In this document: piece after piece, positions 1 through 5,866 of the stretch | Numbering within the stretch: position 1 is the first letter of the stretch | How the letters are laid out: every line of letters starts with the position of its first letter | Source of the DNA: Pseudomonadota bacterium | GTDB taxonomy: Bacteria; Desulfobacterota; Syntrophia; Syntrophales; UBA5619 | Reading direction: 5' to 3' | Length of the DNA: 7,275 nucleotides | Assembly (NCBI GenBank): GCA_018827585.1 | Contig: JAHJXP010000259.1 | Span: 1 to 7,275, forward strand | The notes under the pieces: generated by a model | The model's input: the letters and a program-made list of their open reading frames with translations, nothing else | What the model was told of the DNA's origin: nothing | Database searches by the model: none | Position numbers and translations under genes: made by a program

Positions 1-853
1 AGTCCGGGCTGAGCGGATAGAGATACACGTCCTTGACCGTAGCGCGGAGGCAATGGTTGCGATCGTTGCGGGTGCGCCCCTGCGTCGAGCCGAGCCGCAG
101 CCAGTTGGCCGCCCGGTAGCAGGTTCCCTTGAAACGGTCGCTCTCCACGAAGGTTTCCAGCGCATGCACGGGATGCCCATACTTGGCCTGCCAGTCGGCG
201 CGAACGCGTCGGGCCAAAGTCGCGAGCAGGTGGCTGGCCAAATGCGGCACGGTGACCCAGGGCAATACCAGAAAGCGCGTGTTGTTCGTCAGGAACCCGA
301 GGTTCGCCTCCCGTCTGCCGCGATCCCAGCCGATCCAGGCATCGCGCGCCGCGCACTTCCACGCCGCCGAGCCGAACAGCGCGCAACCCACCGGCCGTCC
401 CGCGCGGTCGCGCACCAGATACCGGATGTTCTCGCCTACCGTGTTGCGGTGGCCGAGATAGTGATAGCGGCTCAACAGGCAGTTGAACAATCGCAGGTCT
501 GCCGATCCGGGCTCGACGATGCTCACGGCCAGAGGCCGTAGGTCGCGCAACGCGCAACGGATTGGTTCGGTCGCATGAGCCACAAGGGGCGGGTTGCGGT
601 TGCGGAACCCGTTGGATGAAGGGCCCCGCCGCTTCGGCAGTTGGATGTGGCCGGCACGTTCAAGCTTCAGCAGTAGTGTGCGGGCCGCCATATCCTTGAA
701 TCGGCCCTGTGCATTGCGCCAGTCCCAGCGTCGGCAAAGCTCCTCGCTGATCCGCGTTCGGCACCAGTCCCCGTGTTCCGCCAGGAGAGATCGAATCAAC
801 CCGATGTCTTCGGCGTGTAATTCCCGTCCTTGAATGACCATGACTTCTGCCAT
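1..853 (-). CDS. DUF4338 (DruA-like) domain protein, C-terminus cut by window edge
   Basis: The minus strand from ATG at 853 is open to the window edge (284 codons seen). Residues 30-76 form the helical N-terminal region usual for the family (DWRNAQGRFKDMAARTLLL, then a basic QLPKRRG). The DUF4338 core follows: YHYLGHR at 130-136, GENIRYLV at 140-147, WIGWDR at 173-178, NNTRFLVLPWV at 190-200, PHLASHLL at 203-210, ETFV at 233-236 and GTCYRAANW at 243-251. The last visible residues, YPLSPD, normally lie close to the end of the domain, so little is probably missing. DUF4338 is the domain of DruA in Druantia anti-phage systems, but many members are stand-alone or sit in transposon-like contexts; biochemical activity is unknown to me. 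An in-frame TAA lies 6 bases before the 853 ATG; a second in-frame ATG at 841 is preceded by a weak AGAAG. No other Druantia component is present. Confidence 0.85.
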   Translation of the reverse strand, partial: MAEVMVIQGRELHAEDIGLIRSLLAEHGDWCRTRISEELCRRWDWRNAQGRFKDMAARTLLLKLERAGHIQLPKRRGPSSNGFRNRNPPLVAHATEPIRCALRDLRPLAVSIVEPGSADLRLFNCLLSRYHYLGHRNTVGENIRYLVRDRAGRPVGCALFGSAAWKCAARDAWIGWDRGRREANLGFLTNNTRFLVLPWVTVPHLASHLLATLARRVRADWQAKYGHPVHALETFVESDRFKGTCYRAANWLRLGSTQGRTRNDRNHCLRATVKDVYLYPLSPD

Positions 854-921
854 GGTTTACAGACTACAGCATTCCGCCGCCCGAGTCCAGAAAATAATTT
901 TATTTTTTTGCTTGCATTCGT

Positions 922-930
922 GGGGGGGGG
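922..930. repeat. Homopolymer run of nine G (C9 on the gene strand)
   Basis: Nine consecutive G residues lie in the 5' leader of the DUF4338 gene, about 70 bases upstream of its start and just inside the structured element end. An A/T-rich stretch (891-909) lies between the run and the gene. Such runs are prone to slippage; no promoter pair with good spacing is visible around it. Confidence 0.9.
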
Positions 931-934
931 ATAT

Positions 935-985
935 ACTACTCGCCAGTCAATGGCGGCTCCATGGTGGGGCTACCTGAGTAGTTAC
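935..985 (-). repeat. Structured terminus of the DUF4338 element
   Basis: Nested inverted repeats are visible. ACTACTC (935-941) pairs with GAGTAGT (976-982), and inside this CGCCA (941-945) pairs with TGGCG (951-955) across a 5-base loop. A CCATGG palindrome sits at 959-964. The outermost bases on the minus strand read GTAACTACTCAGG. The right edge is placed at 985 because coding sequence of the interrupted gene resumes at 986. The role as a transposition end is inferred from position and symmetry; the partner end is not in the window. Confidence 0.5.
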
Positions 986-1720
986 CTCGACACAAAGAAA
1001 AAGACCTATACGGAAATGCCGATCGAGCCGTTGAAGCTCGGCGAGCCGGTTGGCAGGGAAGGGGAGAAAAAGTCCAGGGCGCGGGTGACGAAGAGCGAAT
1101 TCAAGGTTGCAAAGACCGGGGCCGCCGAGACGATCAACGCCTTTCCCTGCGAGGAGTACCTTGTCACGTGGCTCGTCGAGATCGAGGACCTCGAAACAAA
1201 AACGAAAACGGAAAACACCATGATCACCAATCTCTGGACCACCCCGGAGACCGCCGCCATCAGGAAGCTTCAGGCTGAGCAGGAGGCTTTTTCCCGGGCG
1301 TATATGAACAAGCTCGGGCTGAACCTGCCCCCGGCGGAGATGAAACAGTTCGGCATGGAGGCGATCGTCTCTATGAGCGGCGCTTCGGGCAAAGAGATGG
1401 ACAAGGAGTTCGGCCGGTTCAAAAACGAGATGGCGAAGATCAAGGGGCATCCCATCCGCACGGCGGTGAACTGGAAGACCTCCGGAGGGGATGCCCCGAA
1501 GAGGGAGAAACCGGCGGCGGGCCAGGGTCCGGCGAGGGCGCTTGGGGATCTCTTCGGCGGGCTCAAGGGGGCCATCTCCCAGAAACTGGGCGGGAGCGAT
1601 GCGAAAAAGACCGCGGACGACGGCTTCTTCTCGAACACGGTGGAAGTGAAATCCATTCATACCGAATCCATTGCGGCGGACGCCTTCGAGGTCCCTTCCG
1701 GGTATGCGAAGGAGCGGTGA
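986..1720 (+). pseudogene. 5'-truncated DUF4412-like (probably exported) protein gene
   Basis: From CTC at 986 to the TGA at 1718-1720 there are 244 sense codons without a start of their own. Visible segments: LDTKKKTYTEMPIEPL at the front, FPCEEYLVTWLVEIEDLE about 50-70 residues in, NLWTTPETAAIRKL, a lysine-rich amphipathic stretch, a Gly/Ala/Lys-rich linker, and SNTVEVKSIHTESIAADAF followed by EVPSGYAKER at the end. The CEEY and FEVPSGY elements resemble DUF4412 proteins, which usually carry an N-terminal signal peptide; that part and roughly the first third are missing here. The frame is open backwards through the mobile element end to an ATG at 830, and an ATG at 950 also exists, but neither has a convincing ribosome-binding site and the added residues look like element sequence. 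It could alternatively be a live short fusion. Function unknown; family assignment is from memory of motifs. Confidence 0.65.
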
Positions 1721-1737
1721 AGCAGGGCGTTTTGGTC

Positions 1738-1800
1738 TCGGGACGGTTTCGTAAAAGGTCCCGAAGGCAAGGCAACGCAGAGAGAGGTCTTGGGCTGCGT
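1738..1800. repeat. Two tandem hairpins in the convergent intergenic spacer
   Basis: TCGGGAC (1738-1744) pairs with GTCCCGA (1758-1764) over a 13-base loop, and ACGCAG (1775-1780) pairs with CTGCGT (1795-1800) over 14 bases. The spacer lies between two genes that point toward each other, so the hairpins could help end both transcripts, but neither is followed by a T-run on either strand, so they are not canonical intrinsic terminators. The loop text GGTTTCGTAAAAG and the following AAGGCAACGCAG remind me of dispersed palindromic repeats common in deltaproteobacterial genomes; that link is from memory. Confidence 0.5.
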
Positions 1801-1809
1801 ACGATGTCC

Positions 1810-2538
1810 TCAGGGGTGGTCGAAGAGGTATCCGACGGAGCGAAGACTCCGGAAAAAAACCGGGTTCTGGGGATCGTCCTCGAAATACCTCCTCAGCCTG
1901 ACGATGAAATTGTCGACAGTCCGGGTGGTCGTCACGCCCGAATACCCCCATCCGACCTCTAACAGAACCTTGCGCGACAAGGATTTCCCCCGGTTGGCGA
2001 TGAAGAGCTTCAGCAGCCTGGCCTCCTGGTCCGTCAGGTGGATCACCCCCTGTCTGCACGCCGCGGTCATCGTTTCGAAGTCGATCGTGTTGCCCCCGAA
2101 GGCGTATCTTTTCCACTCCGCTTGATCTTCAGGTTTACCCGCGGTCGAACGGCCGCCCCATGCGGACCGCGTGAGAAGGCGGTCGATCCGCAGGAGAAAT
2201 TCCTCCAGATTGAAGGGTTTGGCCAGATAGTCGTCGACGCCGCAGGAAAAACCCCTGACCCGATCGTCAGGGGCCCCCTTGGCAGAAAGGATCAGCACGG
2301 GTATTCTCTCGTCCTCCAGGCGGATATGGCGCAGAACGGACAGGCCGTCCAGGCCGGGCAGCATGACGTCCAGGACGATGAGGTCCGGGTTCCACTCCTT
2401 CCACATCCGGAGCCCCGAGGTCCCGCTTCCGGCAATCGCCGCTTCATAGCCCTGAAGGGTGAGATTCAATTGCAGCCCCTCGGCGATATGCCGGTCGTCT
2501 TCGATGACGAGGACCCGCCGCTTCGCGGTGTGTTTCAT
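1810..2538 (-). CDS. OmpR/PhoB-family two-component response regulator
   Basis: This is a 242-residue cytoplasmic DNA-binding regulator activated by phosphorylation. The receiver domain (about 7-120) has the acidic cluster E13-D14-D15, phospho-acceptor D57 in IVLDVMLPG, switch S85, aromatic Y104 and K107 in the KPF motif. A basic, polar linker (about 122-143) leads to a winged-helix Trans_Reg_C domain (about 145-240) with LTDQEARLLKLF, a recognition-helix region TRTVDNFIVRLRRYF, and the terminal RSVGYLF hairpin. Length is normal for the family. The start codon overlaps the stop of the upstream kinase gene (ATGA) and is preceded by a strong GGAGGT about 7 bases away, within the kinase coding end, indicating translational coupling. 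The cognate partner is almost certainly that kinase. Target genes are not known; a plausible site is the direct repeat at 3650-3669. I do not assign a specific gene name. Confidence 0.95.
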   Translation of the reverse strand: MKHTAKRRVLVIEDDRHIAEGLQLNLTLQGYEAAIAGSGTSGLRMWKEWNPDLIVLDVMLPGLDGLSVLRHIRLEDERIPVLILSAKGAPDDRVRGFSCGVDDYLAKPFNLEEFLLRIDRLLTRSAWGGRSTAGKPEDQAEWKRYAFGGNTIDFETMTAACRQGVIHLTDQEARLLKLFIANRGKSLSRKVLLEVGWGYSGVTTTRTVDNFIVRLRRYFEDDPQNPVFFRSLRSVGYLFDHP

Positions 2539-3503
2539 GTCTTGACCTCCGGAATTTTATAGGGCAGGGTCAGTGTGAACACGGACCCCTTTCCTTCCCC
2601 TTCGCTGTCCGCGGTCATCCGGCCGCGATGAAGGCGGGCGATCTGCTGGACAAGGTACAGGCCGATGCCGCTTCCCCCGGCGGGGACGTCCTCCTGGTGG
2701 CGGCCCCGGAAGAACTTCCTGAAGATCACCTTTTTTTCCTCTTTGGCAATGCCGATCCCGTTGTCCCGGACGCGAAGCAGGAGGGAATTCTTCTGCTGTT
2801 CGAAAGCGATGTCGATCCGGGGCCTTCCGGAGGCATTGTATTTAACGGCATTGGTCAGGATGTTCATCAGGAGCATCTCAAAAAGGGGAACGATGACGGG
2901 GTAAAAAAAGGGTCCGCCCGGCGGTTCCTCCACGCTGATGTCGCAGTCCCGGAAGATATGTACGTTGCCGGCGATGAAGCGCCGGACCGTCTTCGCCAGA
3001 TCGACAGGTGTGAACTCTCCCTCGTAAACCTTGCTCTCGATACGGGCCAGGTTCAGGATGCTGCTGATATTTTCGGAGAGCCGCTCGACGTCCTGGAGCA
3101 TGAACCCGATATATTTGAGCTGCTCTTCCCGGGACAGCCGATGCCTGGCGAAAGTCTCGAGGTATAGTTTCAGGGAGGTCACGGGGGTCTTGAGTTCATG
3201 GGTGAAATTGCTGATGAAGGTGTGCTGCAGACGGTAGAGCTGGAGGGTTTTTAAATTGTAAATGAAGATGATGAGAATTCCCGCCAGGATTATGCCGACC
3301 AGCAGCGACAGGATGAGGATCACCACCCACGTCCTGGCCTCGAAAAACTGGCTGGGATCGAGCTGGTAGCGCTGGATGACCGCTTTGAGGTTTTCGCTTA
3401 CGCCGATGTACCAGTAGATGTACAGAAGGAGGGAGATCACGAGGGCCACGGTGGAAAGGACGAAGACAAAAATCGGGTGAATGAACCATCTTGCCTGTTT
3501 CAT
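2535..3503 (-). CDS. Membrane sensor histidine kinase, short periplasmic loop, no HAMP
   Basis: This is a 322-residue inner-membrane kinase that should phosphorylate the response regulator encoded immediately downstream. Two hydrophobic segments (about 10-32 and 58-82) flank an extracytoplasmic loop of only about 25 residues, so there is no room for a separate sensor domain. The second segment passes through about 15 residues directly into the HisKA helix; no HAMP is apparent. The H-box has the phospho-acceptor H102 in FTHELKTP; the HATPase_c domain shows N-box NILTNAVKYN (214-223), G1 VRDNGIGI (245-252), F-box FRKFFRG (261-267) and G2 GGSGIGLYL (276-284). All catalytic motifs are intact. The start is supported by GGAGGG 2 bases upstream of the ATG region (3504-3511) and the 4-base overlap with the regulator defines a two-gene operon. 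The stimulus is unknown. Confidence 0.95.
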   Translation of the reverse strand: MKQARWFIHPIFVFVLSTVALVISLLLYIYWYIGVSENLKAVIQRYQLDPSQFFEARTWVVILILSLLVGIILAGILIIFIYNLKTLQLYRLQHTFISNFTHELKTPVTSLKLYLETFARHRLSREEQLKYIGFMLQDVERLSENISSILNLARIESKVYEGEFTPVDLAKTVRRFIAGNVHIFRDCDISVEEPPGGPFFYPVIVPLFEMLLMNILTNAVKYNASGRPRIDIAFEQQKNSLLLRVRDNGIGIAKEEKKVIFRKFFRGRHQEDVPAGGSGIGLYLVQQIARLHRGRMTADSEGEGKGSVFTLTLPYKIPEVKT

Positions 3504-3535
3504 AGCCCTCCAAAGCCGGGTGGCGCAGGGCTTTG
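3504..3535 (-). promoter_or_regulatory. Kinase leader with alternative hairpins around the ribosome-binding site
   Basis: In the mRNA of the kinase operon, CAAAGCC can pair with GGCTTTG (DNA 3529-3535 with 3511-3517; 11-base loop). Alternatively AGCCCT can pair with AGGGCT (3527-3532 with 3504-3509), the latter covering most of the GGAGGG Shine-Dalgarno. The two pairings share bases and exclude each other. That this controls translation is only a possibility. Confidence 0.3.
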
Positions 3536-3649
3536 CTCAGCCAGGCCCCCCAATCGCGGCTTTTAAGACTTTATTACGGATTCGTCCGCTTTGACCTTCC
3601 GCAGATGATTTAGCGTCGTATGCGGGGCCTGCCCTGTCGCCGCCTGTCA

Positions 3650-3669
3650 ATTGTAAAAGTATTGTAAAA
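3650..3669. promoter_or_regulatory. Candidate OmpR-family operator: 11-bp-period direct repeat
   Basis: ATTGTAAAA occurs at 3650-3658 and again, identical, at 3661-3669, a period of 11 bp, preceded by CTGTCA. OmpR/PhoB-family regulators typically bind tandem half-sites spaced by one helical turn (11 bp, as in the Pho box). The repeat lies in the 254-base region between the divergent kinase/regulator operon and the radical SAM gene, which is where autoregulation or control of the neighbour would be expected. Binding is inferred, not shown. Confidence 0.45.
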
Positions 3670-3690
3670 CAACAAGTTGCCCCTTTTATT
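3662..3690 (+). promoter_or_regulatory. Weak candidate promoter for the radical SAM gene
   Basis: TTGTAA (3662-3667) and TTTATT (3685-3690) are separated by 17 bp and would start transcription roughly 60 bases before the gene. The -35 overlaps the direct repeat. Both hexamers are imperfect, so activation by a bound regulator would be in keeping, but this is a weak call. The remainder of 3536-3649 shows no other recognisable element apart from a minus-strand TTGACA at 3645-3650 lacking a matched -10. Confidence 0.25.
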
Positions 3691-3757
3691 CTTCCGGGAT
3701 ATCTTTTAAGGTGCTCTCCAAGCGGCAAGGAAACGGCCGCAGCGAAAGGAGAAGATC

Positions 3758-5509
3758 ATGCCCGAACAAAATCAACCGGTCCATCCACTCAAAACCCGCG
3801 CCCGCGTCCTGCTTACGAGCGTTTTCGGACCTTACGCCCAGGACGACGAGTACGGAAGCCGCCGGATCAACCCGATGGAACTCTACCAGAATCAGGTCAC
3901 CCGTGTCCAGGGGGGATTCTCCCTGCGGATGTTCCACCGCTCCTTCGGGCTGATGATGATTCATACCAATATCGAAGCCCCCTGCACACTCCTCGATTTC
4001 CCCCTGCTCGAACAATTCACGGAGGAAATCCGCGAGCGGACCTACGACGTCATCGGCATCAGCGGCATTGTCCCGAATATCGGCAAGGTCAGGAAGATGT
4101 GCGAATTGATCCGGCGGCATCAGCCCGCGGCCACGATCGTCATCGGGGGGCATATCGCCAACAAGGAAGGCCTCGCGGAGATGATCGATGCGGACCATAT
4201 CGTCCGCGGCGAGGGCGTGCGGTGGTTTCAAAGGTACCTGGGACAGGACGATCAGGCGCCGTTTAGGCACCCCCTGGCGATATCCGGCTTTGACGGGCGG
4301 ATGATGGGCATACCACTGAGCAAACGGCAGGGGGGGACTGCGGCGATCCTTATCCCGTCCGTCGGCTGTCCGATTGGGTGCAACTTCTGCTCGACCTCCG
4401 CGCTTTTCGGCGGCAAGGGCAAGTTTGTCAACTTCTACGAGACGGGGGATGAGCTGTTCGAAGTCATGTGCGACATCGAGCGGAAGCTGAAGGTAAGGTC
4501 CTTCTTCGTCATGGACGAAAATTTTCTCCTCCAGAAAAAGAGGGCGCTCCGCCTCCTCGAACTGATGGAAGACAACCGTAAAAGCTGGACCCTCAATGTC
4601 TTCAGCTCCGCCCGCGTTCTGCAATCCTATACCATGGATCAGTTGGTGAGACTGGGGATAGCCTGGGCCTGGATGGGGCTGGAAGGGGAGGAGTGCGCCT
4701 ACGACAAGCTCCGGGGGACGGATACCAAGGCCTTTGTAAACCTCCTGCAGGCTCACGGCATATCCGTTCTCGGCTCCTCGATCATCGGGCTCGAGGAGCA
4801 CCGGCCGGAAAACATGGAGGCCGTCATCGATTATGCCGTCAGCCACGAGACGGTCTTCCACCAGTTCATGCTCTATACGCCCATTCCGGGTACGCCCCTC
4901 TATGAGCAGCATAAAAAGGCCGGCACGCTCCTGCCGGAAGAGGAATTACCCTGCGCCGACGCCCACGGGCAGTACCGCTTCAATTACCGCCATCAGCATA
5001 TCAGGGAGGGGAAGGAAGAGGGGTATCTCCTGGAGGCCTTCCGGCGGGATTTTGTGGTGAACGGACCGAGCCTGCTGAGGCTGATCCGCGTGCTGCTGAA
5101 CGGATGGCGAATGTATGGGGACGATCCCCGCCGTCCGGTCCGGGAGCGCATGGCGTGGCAGGTTTTCCCGCTGCGTTCGGTATACGCCGGCGCCGTCTGG
5201 GCGATGCGGAAATGGTACCGCTGCGACGAACGAATAAAAGAAAAGGCGGATGTGCTGTTGAAGGACATCTACGCGACATTCGGATGGAGAACGCGCCTGA
5301 TCGCCCCGCTTGTCGGCCGCTTCGCCCACTTTACCCTAAAGCGGGAAGAAGCGCGCCTAACTGCAGGCTGGCAATACGAACCCCGCACCTGGAGGGACCA
5401 CCTGGAGGGACGTGGTTTAGTTGTTGACTCTACGGTCAATAATGATAGCATTATTCCATGCCGAGACACGCGAGATTGGATGCACCGGGACTCTTGCAGC
5501 ACGTCATAG
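3758..5509 (+). CDS. B12-binding-type radical SAM protein, C-terminal tail replaced by mobile DNA
   Basis: The 583-residue reading frame starts at ATG 3758 with AGGAG 6 bases upstream. Residues about 14-165 resemble a cobalamin-binding Rossmann-like domain (VIGISGIVPNIGKV at 98-111, IVIGGH at 127-132, VRGEG at 149-153). No DxHxxG motif is seen, so any B12 would not be bound by the usual lower-ligand histidine. The radical SAM domain follows, with the [4Fe-4S] cysteines C204, C208 and C211 in GCPIGCNFC, then MGLEGEE, SSIIGLEEH and YTPIPGTPLYEQ, typical of BchE/HpnJ-like B12 radical SAM enzymes. A long C-terminal region rich in Arg/Trp has no motif I recognise. Such enzymes often carry out methylations or C-C bond chemistry; the substrate is unknown. 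Residues after about 550 (GRGLVVDST onward) are encoded by the inserted 5407-5883 element, so the natural C-terminus is lost. Confidence 0.85.
   Translation: MPEQNQPVHPLKTRARVLLTSVFGPYAQDDEYGSRRINPMELYQNQVTRVQGGFSLRMFHRSFGLMMIHTNIEAPCTLLDFPLLEQFTEEIRERTYDVIGISGIVPNIGKVRKMCELIRRHQPAATIVIGGHIANKEGLAEMIDADHIVRGEGVRWFQRYLGQDDQAPFRHPLAISGFDGRMMGIPLSKRQGGTAAILIPSVGCPIGCNFCSTSALFGGKGKFVNFYETGDELFEVMCDIERKLKVRSFFVMDENFLLQKKRALRLLELMEDNRKSWTLNVFSSARVLQSYTMDQLVRLGIAWAWMGLEGEECAYDKLRGTDTKAFVNLLQAHGISVLGSSIIGLEEHRPENMEAVIDYAVSHETVFHQFMLYTPIPGTPLYEQHKKAGTLLPEEELPCADAHGQYRFNYRHQHIREGKEEGYLLEAFRRDFVVNGPSLLRLIRVLLNGWRMYGDDPRRPVRERMAWQVFPLRSVYAGAVWAMRKWYRCDERIKEKADVLLKDIYATFGWRTRLIAPLVGRFAHFTLKREEARLTAGWQYEPRTWRDHLEGRGLVVDSTVNNDSIIPCRDTRDWMHRDSCSTS
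5407..5424 (+). repeat. Left terminal inverted repeat of the RAYT element
   Basis: GGGACGTGGTTTAGTTGT matches the reverse complement of 5866-5883 at 16 of 18 positions. It is read as codons of the radical SAM frame and begins the foreign tail of that protein. Confidence 0.8.
5438..5455 (+). repeat. Small perfect hairpin just before the transposase remnant
   Basis: AATAATG (5438-5444) and CATTATT (5449-5455) form a 7-bp stem with a 4-base loop, 2 bases before the ATG of the transposase remnant. It could be a hairpin recognised by the transposase or could limit its translation; both are guesses. Confidence 0.5.
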
Positions 5510-5866
5510 TGAGAGGCATTGAGAAATCCGATCTCTTCCGGGATGACCAGGATAGAAAAGATTTCCTGGAGAGATTATCTGTTATTCTGCTATTCTGCCT
5601 CAATCACTTCCACCTCTTGCCGCGATCAAATCGGGTAATCTGCCTCTTCTGATGCGGAGGCTGCTTACCGGCTATGCCATTCGTTTCAATCGCCGGCACC
5701 GGCGTGTCGGACCTGCCTGGCAATTAATGAATACGGTCACAAGGGGACTGAAATTGGGCAAATACTGGGAATAAGCCGCTCCGGTGTCAGTTTGCTTATG
5801 CGCAAAGGGGAAGATATCCTTCGGCAAAGAAAGGGGCTCCGGGAAAGGCTGGTTCTATTTACTTGA
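5458..5866 (+). pseudogene. REP-associated tyrosine transposase (RAYT, Y1_Tnp) remnant
   Basis: Three pieces in three frames reconstruct a RAYT. Piece one (from ATG 5458) gives the typical start MPRHARLDAPGLLQHVIVRG, then RDDQDRKDFLERL, and reaches NHFHLL, the HUH metal-binding motif, after a gap shorter than usual. Its frame stops at 5650-5652. Piece two (about 5625-5720, shifted frame) continues IKSGNLPLLMRRLLTGYAI and RFNRRHRR. The following central region, which normally contains the RYIHLNP segment with the catalytic tyrosine, is absent. Piece three (5729-5866, third frame) is the C-terminal helix-turn-helix-like part, EYGHKGTEIGQILGISRSGV then SLLMRKGEDILRQR, ending at TGA 5864-5866 inside the right inverted repeat. 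Intact relatives are about 200-300 residues and cut single-stranded DNA at REP-like hairpins. With the tyrosine region deleted and at least two frame changes this copy is inactive. Confidence 0.85.

Larger units (their letters stand above)
1..985 (-). mobile_element. Partial mobile element carrying a DUF4338 gene (one end only)
   Basis: The segment holds a DUF4338-family gene read leftward and ends at a sharp junction with an unrelated gene at 985/986. Seen directly: immediately after base 985 the plus strand enters a conserved-looking coding sequence (LDTKKKTYTE) that lacks its own start, so the material to the left has replaced or displaced the gene's 5' part. Read on the minus strand, the end begins GTAACTACTCAGG and contains nested inverted repeats. 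IS66-family elements typically begin GTAA, so the terminus is compatible with that type, but no IS66 transposase is visible. The other end lies outside the window, so neither the second inverted repeat nor a target duplication can be checked. The exact boundary is an inference. Confidence 0.55.

Noticed and set aside
53..541. Plus-strand open frame at the window start
   Set aside because: It is antisense to the DUF4338 gene, which has strong family motifs.
1..853. A Druantia anti-phage system
   Set aside because: Only the DUF4338 domain is present. No large helicase (DruE-like) or other Druantia genes are in the window, and the neighbours are unrelated.
1738..1764. Intrinsic terminator for the convergent genes
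   Set aside because: A stem is present but there is no T-run after it on either strand, so it was listed as a repeat.
947..2116. A 389-codon minus-strand open frame across the DUF4412-like gene and the regulator
   Set aside because: It runs antisense to one supported gene and out of frame through the regulator, has arginine/proline/leucine-rich shadow composition, and shows no recognisable motif.
3591..3621. A promoter using TTGACC at 3591-3596
   Set aside because: No acceptable -10 hexamer lies 16-18 bp downstream.
3686..4912. A 408-codon minus-strand open frame
   Set aside because: It lies antisense to the radical SAM gene whose motifs are clear; high GC keeps the opposite strand open.
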